NCBI GenBank assembly: GCA_025458465.1
Contig: JALOSK010000063.1
Coordinates: 1 to 9,437, forward strand
Source: Sandarakinorhabdus sp.
GTDB taxonomy: Bacteria; Pseudomonadota; Alphaproteobacteria; Sphingomonadales; Sphingomonadaceae
Direction of reading: 5' to 3'
Length of the DNA: 9,437 nt
Shown: positions 1 through 6,268 of the stretch, piece by piece
How positions within the stretch are numbered: position 1 is the stretch's first letter
How the letters are laid out: each line of letters opens with the position of its first letter
Made by a program: the position numbers and the translations under genes
Notes under the pieces: generated by a model
Databases searched by the model: none
What the model was told of the DNA's origin: nothing
The model's input: only the letters and a program-made list of their open reading frames with translations

Positions 1-219
1 TTCGTGCCGGCCATCGGCCCAGTAATAATGGTTGGTCTGATAATAGCGCTCGGCCTCGCCTTCGTCGATCAGCCGGCAGATCAGCCGCGACTTGTGCTCG
101 TCGATCATCTTGCCGGTCTTGGCATCGTAGTAGCGGTACCAGCCTTCCCACACACCTTCGTTGCTGGCCAGAATCGGCATCACTTCGCGCACGCCAGGCT
201 TTTTCACGCTATCGACCAT
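1..219 (-). CDS. Lipocalin/DUF3598-like small protein, N-terminal part only
   Basis: This is the first 73 codons of a gene that runs off the left edge. The ATG at 219 is preceded by AAGGGA with a 7-nt spacer, so the start is well supported. The visible protein begins MVDSVKKPGVREVMPIL and continues with a pattern rich in aromatic residues: EGVWEGWYRYYD at about residues 22-33, then DEHKSRL, then YYQTNHYYWADGRHE at the edge. A W-x-G-x-Y start followed by a hydrophilic strand and a second aromatic strand fits a calycin/lipocalin-type beta-barrel such as the DUF3598-like families. That assignment is from memory of the pattern and is weak. No signal peptide is visible, so it is probably cytosolic. 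It sits 35 bp behind the MDR reductase and is probably the third gene of the operon starting at 2881. The C-terminal part cannot be judged. Confidence 0.7.
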   Translation of the reverse strand, partial: MVDSVKKPGVREVMPILASNEGVWEGWYRYYDAKTGKMIDEHKSRLICRLIDEGEAERYYQTNHYYWADGRHE

Positions 220-254
220 CGCTCAATCCCTTCTTCAAGCTGTTTTCGCTGATG

Positions 255-1277
255 TCATTGTCCGTCGCCGGGCGACAAATCGACCACGACTTTTCCCATG
301 GATTGGCCAGAGAGCAAGCGCTCGACCGCGCCATAAATGCCTTCGAGGCCGCGAAACGGCACCGCGTCAAAGCTGATCTGCAGATGCCCGGCTTCGAACA
401 GCGCAAACACGCGGGCGCGGGCGGCCGGCCAGTGGGCGGTGAGAAGGCCGTTCATGAAGCCGCGCACGGAAACGCCCTTGTAATAGATGCTGTGGACAAT
501 GCGCGGCGCCTGGACGATTTCCGGCCGCCCTTCCAGATCGGCCGCCGCCCCGGCCACCACCAACCGGCCCAGCGGCGCCATATTGGCCAGAAAGGCATCG
601 AAGACCGCGCCGCTCACCGTATCGATGGCGACATCGATGCCGCGCGGAAATTCGGCTGCCAGCACAGCGCCCACGTCTTCGGCGCGATAGTCGATGACCC
701 GGTGGGCGCCCAACCCGCGCACGAATGCTGCCTTTTCGGGGCCGCCGCACACCGCAATCACCGTGCAGCCGCGATACAGCGCCAGTTGCACCAGCAAATG
801 GCCCAGCCCGCCTGCCGCTGCCGAGATGGCCACCGTCTCGCCGTCCTGCACCGCGCCCACATGTTCCAGGGCCAGCAGCGCCGATACGCCAGTGGAGGCC
901 AGCGCCAGCCATTCACGGCTGGCCGAAGGCGCCCGCGCGAAACCACTGGCCGGCCCGACATTGGCCTCGCGATAGCCGCCAGTGAAGCGCACGGTCACGG
1001 CGGCATCGCCAACGGCAAAATCGCTCACTTCTGGCCCCACGGCATCGACGATCCCGATGGCCTCCACGCCCGTGAAACTCGGCGGCTTGACCGGCACATA
1101 ATCGACGGCGTTGCGGGCGATCTGGGTATCGAAAATGCCGTTCACGCCGCAAAAGCGATTGCGCACGCGGATTTCGCCTGGCCCCGGCATCGCCAGCGGC
1201 ACCGCAACGATGTCACAGGCACTGCGAAAATCCTCGGCAAACCGCTCAAGCCTTATGGCACGATAATGGTCTGTCAT
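255..1277 (-). CDS. Zinc-independent MDR oxidoreductase, ZADH2/PTGR3-like (NADPH-dependent enone reductase type)
   Basis: The protein has 340 aa, a normal length for a quinone-oxidoreductase-type member of the medium-chain dehydrogenase/reductase superfamily. Residues 5-120 form the GroES-like domain (PGPGEIRVRNRFCGVNG at 31-47). There is no catalytic-zinc signature, as expected for the QOR/enone reductase branch. Residues 125-280 form the Rossmann domain, with the nucleotide-binding loop ISAAAGGLG at 151-159. The C-terminal block GLEGIYGAVERLLSGQS followed by MGKVVVDL (310-334), and VKPPSFTGVEAIG upstream, resemble as I remember them the mammalian ZADH2/prostaglandin reductase 3 group, which reduces the double bond of alpha,beta-unsaturated ketones with NADPH. 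The substrate here is unknown. The ATG overlaps the stop of the upstream FAD gene (ATGA, 1274-1277), and no strong Shine-Dalgarno is seen. Translation is therefore probably coupled to that gene. Cytosolic. Confidence 0.93.
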   Translation of the reverse strand: MTDHYRAIRLERFAEDFRSACDIVAVPLAMPGPGEIRVRNRFCGVNGIFDTQIARNAVDYVPVKPPSFTGVEAIGIVDAVGPEVSDFAVGDAAVTVRFTGGYREANVGPASGFARAPSASREWLALASTGVSALLALEHVGAVQDGETVAISAAAGGLGHLLVQLALYRGCTVIAVCGGPEKAAFVRGLGAHRVIDYRAEDVGAVLAAEFPRGIDVAIDTVSGAVFDAFLANMAPLGRLVVAGAAADLEGRPEIVQAPRIVHSIYYKGVSVRGFMNGLLTAHWPAARARVFALFEAGHLQISFDAVPFRGLEGIYGAVERLLSGQSMGKVVVDLSPGDGQ

Positions 1278-2881
1278 TGCGGAAAGCCCAGCCCCCCCGG
1301 ATTCAGCTTGCCATCCGGATCAACCAGCGCCTTCACTGCATCAAGCAGCGCCAGCGAGGCGGCATCCCGGCTCTGGCGATAGGGATAGGCGCGGCCGATC
1401 TGGAAATGGCCACAGCCAAAGCGGGCGGCAATCTGCGCCACACCCTGCCGCGCCCGCGTCACCACGGCGGTGGCTTCGGGGTTGGCGGGCAACTTGGGCA
1501 GGCCGGCGAGATGGCTGGCTTCCATCATCGCTTCGTGCACGGGGCGATAACCGTTCGGCCAATAGAACACCGGCTCGATCAGCAGCGCGTTGGTGGAGAG
1601 CGAAGTGAACAGATAGCCGGTGTAGATGCCATGCTGCTGGAACGCCCCGGCCATTTCGCTGAACAGCGCTTCGATAGCGGCGTAGAAGGCTGGCGCGTTG
1701 GTCAGCGAGACGATGCCATGCGCCGGTGCCCAGCTTTCGCCTTCCGGGCCCAGCATCGAATTGGGCGGCGGGAACGGCATGGCGCGGATGACCTTGGCGA
1801 TGCTGTTCTCGATCTCGCTGCCATCGAAACGGCGGGCAATCTGCCGGGCCTGCGCCATGTCGTCGGCCACGGCGGCAGCGGAGCGGCCCTCGGCAATCAC
1901 GTGGAGGGGAAAATCCGTCGGCTCGATGAAGTTGCGGCCGCCCAGTGCGATCTTGGCTGCCGCCATCAGCCCCTTGCCAACCGATTTTTCCTTGGCGACC
2001 ACCGCGCCCAGCGTCTTCACATCGCTCATCAGCGACATGCGCTTCAGCCGCACTTTGGTCAGGCCGGGATCAAAGGCGCACATTTCGCAGGCAACGCCAG
2101 CACGGGCCATTTCCGCCATGGCCCGCAGCAGATCATCCGCCGTCTTGAACGAGAAGGAGGCATGGTCTTCGTGCGCCGGCGCCCGCATCAGGCGCAGGGT
2201 GATTTCAGCCTTCACCCCCAACGTGCCGCAATCGCCGCAGAACAGGCCTGTGAGATCAGGGCCGAAGTGGCGATAAAAGGGCGTGTTGCCATCCGGCCCG
2301 CGCGCGCCGGTGCGCAGGATCCGGCCATCGGCCAGCACAACGGTGAGCGCAATCACGCTCTCGCTTGACGTGCCATGATGGCCGGCGCCAAACATGGCAT
2401 TCAGCTGGCTGATGCCGCCACCGATCGTGGAATAAATGCCCGACATCGGCCCCCAGAACGGCGTGCGCAGGCCCTTTTCCGCCAGCGCCGCGTTCAGCGC
2501 GGCCCAGCTGCAACCCGCCTCCACCGTCACTGTCATGTCGTCGGGGTTCAGCGCCAAAATGCGGTCCATCGCCGACAGGTCGAGGCTGATGCTGTGATCG
2601 CTGGTGGGGATGTAGCCGCCGGTATAGCTCATCCCGGCTCCGCGTGGGGCGACTTCCACGCCGGCCTGGTGCGCTGCCGCCATCACGGCGGCCAACTGGT
2701 CCGTGGATTGGGGCGCCACCACCAGTGCCACCTTGTGCGGGCTGACCGCAAACACGTCTTCGCTGTACAGTGCCCGCAGCGCCGCATCATCACGCACATT
2801 GCCCGAGCCGACGATGGCCGCCATGGCCGCCTTCAGATCGGCAATGCGGCTGTTCGATGGCCAACTGGTCGCGGTGTTCAT
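1274..2881 (-). CDS. FAD-binding oxidoreductase (PCMH/VAO-type, GlcD-like)
   Basis: The 535-aa length suits FAD-linked oxidases/dehydrogenases of the vanillyl-alcohol oxidase superfamily. The PCMH-type FAD domain spans roughly residues 48-235. It contains the pyrophosphate-binding motif PRGAGMSYTGGY (79-90), MTVTVEAGCSWAALN (116-130), GPMSGIYSTIGGGISQLN (144-161), ESVIALTVVLADGRILRTG (174-192) and the domain-closing CGTLGVKAEITLRL (218-231). The remainder is the substrate-binding cap, ending in DPDGKLNPGG (521-530), the usual C-terminal signature. Relatives include glycolate oxidase GlcD, cytochrome-linked D-lactate dehydrogenase and 4-cresol dehydrogenase. I cannot tell whether oxygen or a cytochrome is the acceptor, nor whether FAD is covalently bound. 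The ATG at 2881 follows GGGGGAG with a 6-nt spacer. It is the first gene of a minus-strand operon and overlaps the next gene by ATGA. A palindromic operator lies about 30 bp upstream of the start. No signal peptide is seen. Confidence 0.95.
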   Translation of the reverse strand: MNTATSWPSNSRIADLKAAMAAIVGSGNVRDDAALRALYSEDVFAVSPHKVALVVAPQSTDQLAAVMAAAHQAGVEVAPRGAGMSYTGGYIPTSDHSISLDLSAMDRILALNPDDMTVTVEAGCSWAALNAALAEKGLRTPFWGPMSGIYSTIGGGISQLNAMFGAGHHGTSSESVIALTVVLADGRILRTGARGPDGNTPFYRHFGPDLTGLFCGDCGTLGVKAEITLRLMRAPAHEDHASFSFKTADDLLRAMAEMARAGVACEMCAFDPGLTKVRLKRMSLMSDVKTLGAVVAKEKSVGKGLMAAAKIALGGRNFIEPTDFPLHVIAEGRSAAAVADDMAQARQIARRFDGSEIENSIAKVIRAMPFPPPNSMLGPEGESWAPAHGIVSLTNAPAFYAAIEALFSEMAGAFQQHGIYTGYLFTSLSTNALLIEPVFYWPNGYRPVHEAMMEASHLAGLPKLPANPEATAVVTRARQGVAQIAARFGCGHFQIGRAYPYRQSRDAASLALLDAVKALVDPDGKLNPGGLGFPQ

Positions 2882-2910
2882 CCTTGGCTCCCCCTGGCCC
2901 CATCACAGGC

Positions 2911-2928
2911 CAACTTGTCCGGACAATT
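2911..2928. promoter_or_regulatory. Candidate operator, palindrome TTGTCCGGACAA (copy 1)
   Basis: A perfect 12-bp palindrome at 2915-2926, with flanks reading CAAYTTGTCCGGACAAWT, matches the second copy at 7401-7418 in 16 of 18 positions. It lies in the 184-bp divergent region between the FAD oxidoreductase (start 2881) and the NTF2-like gene (start 3066). It directly abuts a -10-like hexamer facing the FAD gene, so a bound repressor would cover the start of transcription. The rest of 2882-3065 shows no ORF and no other clear signal. The family of the regulator (GntR, TetR, MarR or other) cannot be read from the site. Confidence 0.6.
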
Positions 2929-2931
2929 ATC
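2926..2931 (-). promoter_or_regulatory. Candidate -10 hexamer for the FAD oxidoreductase operon
   Basis: Read on the minus strand this is GATAAT, one mismatch from TATAAT, and it lies about 45 bp upstream of the ATG at 2881. No good -35 is found at the usual distance (only TGGCGC at 15 bp), so an activator or an alternative sigma factor may be needed, or the hexamer is accidental. It overlaps the edge of the palindromic operator. Confidence 0.3.
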
Positions 2932-3065
2932 ACCCCAGCCAGGATTGCGCCACCCGCGCCGCCTGGATTTTGGCCGCCTGTCGGGCAGAATGGCGTGCGA
3001 TGGCGCAGCCGCGCCGGCCGACCGGCTAATTTCGGTCCATCTCGCCCGCAAAGGATCGGCCCGCC

Positions 3066-3554
3066 ATGGACAGCAGCGCCATCGAACGCACCCTGAAGGA
3101 CTATGCCGACGCCTGGCTGCTGAACAGCGCGGCTGCCCTCGGCCCGCATTGGGACCAGCCCCATTTTGCCTTCTACAAGGCCGAGGAAGTCACTCGTTTC
3201 TTCACCGATTTCAGCGATGTTGCCGCCTATTGGCAGCAGAATGAAGGGCTCCACGACGCCATCCGGCTGCAGTTGAGCAACATCGTGCCGATCGCCATCA
3301 GCGACAGCCTGGCGATGGCTGCATTCGACATGGTGTGGGACATCCGCTTTTCCGCCAATGCAAAGCTGGCCACCGGCATGGACTTCCACCATCGCGGCAA
3401 ATCGATGGGCGGTTTCAACCATGTGCTTGCCATGCTGCGGCGCGGTGCGGAGGGCTGGAAGCTGATCGGCTGGAGCGAGACGCCCGATGCCGCCATCACC
3501 TATCTTACCCAGCTTTATTACCGCACGGCGTCGGCTGACTTCAGCGGCGGTTGA
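3066..3554 (+). CDS. SnoaL/NTF2-like cytosolic protein
   Basis: The 162-aa protein has the size and pattern of the NTF2-like (SnoaL/DUF4440) cone fold. An N-terminal amphipathic helix (IERTLKDYADAWLLN, 6-20) is followed by helices around 40-58 and by beta strands, including MAAFDMVWDIRFS (84-96), GGFNHVLAMLRRG (115-127) and GWKLIGWSETP (130-140). Members of the fold act as small isomerases, cyclases, dehydratases or ligand binders. No specific function can be assigned. There is no signal peptide. The ATG at 3066 has GGA about 10 nt upstream, an acceptable site. The gene is transcribed away from the FAD-oxidoreductase operon from a shared 184-bp region holding the palindromic operator. Its last 12 codons overlap, antisense, the 3' end of the serine hydrolase gene. 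Confidence 0.85.
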   Translation: MDSSAIERTLKDYADAWLLNSAAALGPHWDQPHFAFYKAEEVTRFFTDFSDVAAYWQQNEGLHDAIRLQLSNIVPIAISDSLAMAAFDMVWDIRFSANAKLATGMDFHHRGKSMGGFNHVLAMLRRGAEGWKLIGWSETPDAAITYLTQLYYRTASADFSGG

Positions 3555-4783
3555 GCCTGTTGGCGCGGCTGCGGCGTGAGCCGGGCGCCCGGAATGCCGG
3601 CCAGGATCGTGTTGATCAGCTTCGCATTGTCCCATTCCGGGCTGCGCGGCGGCGTATTGCCCGTGCGCAACACGATCAGATCCTGCGACGGGACGATATA
3701 GACGATCTGATTGCTGTTGCCGTCGAACATCACGACATCGTTGCTCAGATAGGGCTCGGAATGCAGCACCTTGGGCACCGGCCGATCGGGATTGGCAAAG
3801 CCGCGCCGCTCGACATAATGCGCGCCCAGCCACAGACCCAGGCCATAATGCGGATTTTGCGCCGTGCCGGTCTTCATGGCGGCAACATACCCCCTGGGCA
3901 GCAGGCGCTTGCCCTGCCATTTGCCATCGCGCGCCACCAGCATCGCCATGCGCGCATAGGTTTCGGCCGGCAGCAAGGCGCAGCAGCCGCTGTGCGCCAG
4001 GCCGCCAGGCCGATTGAGCCAGACCTGGCCGCCCACGGCGCCAATGGGCTTCAGCACTTCGGTGCCAACGAACTCGGCATAGCGGCGGCCGGTGACGCGT
4101 TCGATGACCAGCGCCACCAGTTCGGATGTCGCATTGCTATATTCATAGATGCTGCCCGGTGCATCGGTGAGCGGATAGTCCTCGAGGATGATCCGTTCGT
4201 GATAGGGATGGAGATAGGCCCGGCTCCAGATATTGTCAGGCTCTGCCGAAACGCCTTGCGCCAACAGGCCGGCGCGCATGTCGAGCAGGTGACGAACGAG
4301 GATGCCCGCCTTTGGCGTGCCCTGCCATTCGGGCAGGAAATCGCTGATGGGCTGGTCCAGCGACTTGATCTTGCCCAGCATGATGGCCCGGCCCACCGCC
4401 AGTGCCGTGATCGGCTTTGCCAGCGATTTCGAGACGATTTCGGTGCCGGCATCAGCGCCGCCGAAATAGGCGGCCGCCTGCACCTTGCCCTTGTGCACCA
4501 CCATGAAAGCATTGCTGTTGTTGGCCTTGGCATAGGCTGTTGCGGCGGCCAGCGCTGCGGGCGAAATGCTGGGCTTGCCAGCCACTGGCAATGACCGCGG
4601 CGGGGCACCGATGATCGGTTCCAGAGGTTCGTATCGACTGAGCTCGCCGCGGCCGCTGGTGGCGATATCAGTGAAGCGCGCCGCATAGACGGCCTCCACA
4701 TCGGCGGGATAGGGCGCCGCATGGGCAGTGCCGGCCAGCGCCAGCAGGCTGAAGGCGGCCGCGCGAACGAAAGCAGACGTCAT
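3518..4783 (-). CDS. Exported beta-lactamase-fold serine hydrolase (class C/NylB/EstB-like)
   Basis: The 421-aa protein starts at ATG 4783. An in-frame GTG at 4807 would add 8 residues but lacks a ribosome site and would spoil the signal peptide. MTSAFVRAAAFSLLALAGTA plus HA is a typical Sec signal with likely cleavage after A22. The catalytic SxxK is S120-L-A-K123 (within VSKSLAKP), and the YxN motif is Y215-S-N217. The family block CCALLPAETYARMAML and GKWQGKRLLPRGYV (267-300) resembles 6-aminohexanoate-dimer hydrolase/esterase-type relatives of class C beta-lactamases. The third motif, usually a G-x-x-G-Q strand, reads FDGNSNQ (353-359), while a KTG at 304-306 is in the wrong place to replace it. 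It probably hydrolyses an ester or amide in the periplasm; antibiotic resistance is not implied. It is divergent from the cytochrome gene and convergent with, and overlapping, the NTF2-like gene. Confidence 0.92.
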   Translation of the reverse strand: MTSAFVRAAAFSLLALAGTAHAAPYPADVEAVYAARFTDIATSGRGELSRYEPLEPIIGAPPRSLPVAGKPSISPAALAAATAYAKANNSNAFMVVHKGKVQAAAYFGGADAGTEIVSKSLAKPITALAVGRAIMLGKIKSLDQPISDFLPEWQGTPKAGILVRHLLDMRAGLLAQGVSAEPDNIWSRAYLHPYHERIILEDYPLTDAPGSIYEYSNATSELVALVIERVTGRRYAEFVGTEVLKPIGAVGGQVWLNRPGGLAHSGCCALLPAETYARMAMLVARDGKWQGKRLLPRGYVAAMKTGTAQNPHYGLGLWLGAHYVERRGFANPDRPVPKVLHSEPYLSNDVVMFDGNSNQIVYIVPSQDLIVLRTGNTPPRSPEWDNAKLINTILAGIPGARLTPQPRQQAQPPLKSADAVR

Positions 4784-4788
4784 GGCAT

Positions 4789-4793
4789 TCCCC
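4789..4793 (-). promoter_or_regulatory. Ribosome binding site deciding the hydrolase start
   Basis: GGGGA on the minus strand lies 5 nt before ATG 4783. No comparable site precedes the alternative GTG at 4807. This supports the shorter protein with a clean signal peptide. Confidence 0.6.
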
Positions 4794-4923
4794 ACAGATT
4801 GTCCCACCCGTTATGAGCAGGGCGCCAGCGTCGCGCAGATGCACCGCTGCGTCCATCCGCCTGCCGGATAAAAGATGCAGCACTTGGCGCAGCGCGTCGG
4901 CGGTTGAATAACAGTTGGCCTTC

Positions 4924-4930
4924 GGGGAGG
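4924..4930 (+). promoter_or_regulatory. Ribosome binding site deciding the cytochrome b-c start
   Basis: GGGGAGG lies 7 nt before ATG 4938. The in-frame TTG at 4935, one codon earlier, is less likely. The 154-bp divergent region 4784-4937 otherwise shows no palindrome, no convincing sigma-70 promoter and no copy of the TTGTCCGGACAA operator. Confidence 0.75.
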
Positions 4931-4937
4931 GCTGTTG

Positions 4938-6182
4938 ATGTCGCAACAGGGTTATAGCCGCAATGCAACCATCGCCGGCTGGATGGTGGCGCTGCTCTAT
5001 GTCGCTCACCAGCAGATGACGGTCTTCCTCGCCCGTTCCGATCGATTCGGTTCGCTGCGTGAGGATTATCGCGGCTGGCATTATCTGCTCGGCACGCTGG
5101 TGCTGGCGGCCGTGGTGTGGCGGCTGCTGCTGTGGCGGCGCGAAGCCGCTCCGGCCGGCACGCTGCCGCCGGCGCTGCAGCATTGGGGCCGCTGGCTGGC
5201 ACTGGTTGCCTATCTCGTGCTGCTGGTCGCGCCATTCCTGGGCGTCATCTATGCCTGGGCCGATGATCTGAAGATCCATCTTGGCCCGACCCCGGCGCTG
5301 CCTTCGCTGATGGCGCGGGACCGCGATGTCTGGATGTTCACCGGCTATTTCCACTCCGGCCTGGGCTTCATGTTGCTGGTGCTGAACCTGGCCGCCCTCA
5401 TCACCGTGGGCTGGGGTCTGCTGCGCCACGGCAAGGGGCTGCTGGCGGTCTTGCCCCCCGGCTATGGGTTCCAGATCTTTGCCGGCGTGTCGTCCACTGT
5501 CTATGCCTTTTCCACCTTCCGCTCGCCGGAACCGGGCCCGCGTGCGCTCGCCATCTTCTGGAGCGGCTGCGCGCTGGTGTGGCTGGTGGCATGGCTGATC
5601 CACCGCAAACGCGCCGCTGCCAGCCATGGCACGCTGGGCGCGACGGCCCGATTTGCCGCCCCCGCCGTGGCGATCACGCTCTTGGGCGTGGGCGCCTATG
5701 GTCCGCACGCCTTGTTCAAGGTGACGCCCTGGCCGATGGGCGAAAAGGTCGCCGGGCCAGAAGGCGTCACCTCGCATCTGACGGTCGCCGATCACCCGGC
5801 GGCCCGCATCGCGCCGGCCCCGCCCAGCGCGTTTGAAAACAAGGTGCGCGACGAAACCTACAAATGGTGCCGCTTCTGCCACACGGTGGAGAAAAACGGC
5901 GTCCACCTGGTTGGCCCCAATCTTTATCACATCTTTGGCCAGCGCGCCGGGCAGGTGCCGAACTTCACCTATTCCACCGCCATGGCCGACGCCGGCCGCA
6001 AGGGGCTGGTGTGGACCGATGAACGCATCGCCTGGTTCATTGCCGATCCGCAGAAGCATCTGCCCGGCACCTCGATGATCGTTTCGTCCGGCCCGATCCC
6101 CGATCCAGCGGTGCAAAAGGCCGTGGTCAACCTGCTGCGCCGCGACACGATGGCTGATGTCGCGCCGGCCGCGGCCCGCTGA
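4938..6182 (+). CDS. Cytochrome b561-type membrane protein fused to class I cytochrome c
   Basis: The 414-aa protein starts at ATG 4938 (MSQQGYSRN). The N-terminal part, residues 10-175, has four membrane helices in the pattern of bacterial cytochrome b561: about 11-31, 48-66, 85-106 and 135-160. It ends in HGKGLLAVLPPG, where the family has its short DGxLxRMLP tail. Three more hydrophobic segments follow (about 176-194, weak; 204-222; 238-257), with HRKR at 222-225 placing that loop in the cytoplasm. A proline-rich linker (285-298) leads to a periplasmic cytochrome c domain (300-402) with the heme-c motif C311-R-F-C314-H315 and axial Met380 in PGTSM. The sequence between them (GVHLVGPNLYHIFGQRAG) is of mitochondrial/c2 type. 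Only two of the usual heme-b histidines are recognisable, H48 and H139. It probably moves electrons between membrane quinol, or a dehydrogenase, and a periplasmic acceptor. The direction is unknown. Confidence 0.9.
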   Translation: MSQQGYSRNATIAGWMVALLYVAHQQMTVFLARSDRFGSLREDYRGWHYLLGTLVLAAVVWRLLLWRREAAPAGTLPPALQHWGRWLALVAYLVLLVAPFLGVIYAWADDLKIHLGPTPALPSLMARDRDVWMFTGYFHSGLGFMLLVLNLAALITVGWGLLRHGKGLLAVLPPGYGFQIFAGVSSTVYAFSTFRSPEPGPRALAIFWSGCALVWLVAWLIHRKRAAASHGTLGATARFAAPAVAITLLGVGAYGPHALFKVTPWPMGEKVAGPEGVTSHLTVADHPAARIAPAPPSAFENKVRDETYKWCRFCHTVEKNGVHLVGPNLYHIFGQRAGQVPNFTYSTAMADAGRKGLVWTDERIAWFIADPQKHLPGTSMIVSSGPIPDPAVQKAVVNLLRRDTMADVAPAAAR

Positions 6183-6221
6183 TCCTCGCGGCGTTGGCTG
6201 TTGACCGGCCGATCGGCATAC

Positions 6222-6248
6222 TGGCGCTGGCCCAAATCGATGGCGCCA
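6222..6248. terminator. Weak hairpin in the convergent gap after the cytochrome gene
   Basis: TGGCGC (6222-6227) can pair with GCGCCA (6243-6248) around a 15-nt loop. It lies in the 86-bp convergent gap 6183-6268 between the cytochrome b-c gene and the exported NTF2-like gene. The stem is only 6 bp and no T-run follows on either strand. A 10-bp palindrome, GCCGATCGGC, lies nearby at 6208-6217. Termination here is a guess from position. Confidence 0.2.
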
Positions 6249-6268
6249 TCAGGGAATTGCTGGCCTGA

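Noticed and set aside
258..278. TTGTC and GACAA half-sites facing each other near the 3' end of the MDR gene, resembling the operator
   Set aside because: The arms are separated by 11 bases, whereas the operator arms abut, and they lie inside the coding sequence for the last residues (DLSPGDGQ).
252..1382. Long plus-strand reading frames opposite the minus-strand genes (252-1382, 1277-2368)
   Set aside because: They are antisense to well-conserved MDR and FAD genes, rich in Arg/His/Gly with no recognisable domain, and typical of GC-rich coding DNA read on the wrong strand.
2790..3920. Minus-strand frame of 376 codons across the divergent region and the NTF2-like gene
   Set aside because: It overlaps four better-supported features, including the operator region, and has a low-complexity composition without a domain.
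3518..4783. Reading the serine hydrolase as an antibiotic resistance beta-lactamase
   Set aside because: The SxxK/YxN fold is shared with esterases, amidases and peptidases. The family blocks match NylB/EstB-type hydrolases and the KTG strand is not in place.
4799..4804. TTGTCC half-site upstream of the serine hydrolase
   Set aside because: No matching second arm (CACCCG follows). A single 6-base half-site is expected by chance.
4668..6116. Minus-strand frame of 482 codons opposite the cytochrome b-c gene
   Set aside because: Its translation is His/Gln/Arg-rich shadow sequence, while the plus-strand frame has heme motifs, membrane helices and a strong ribosome site.
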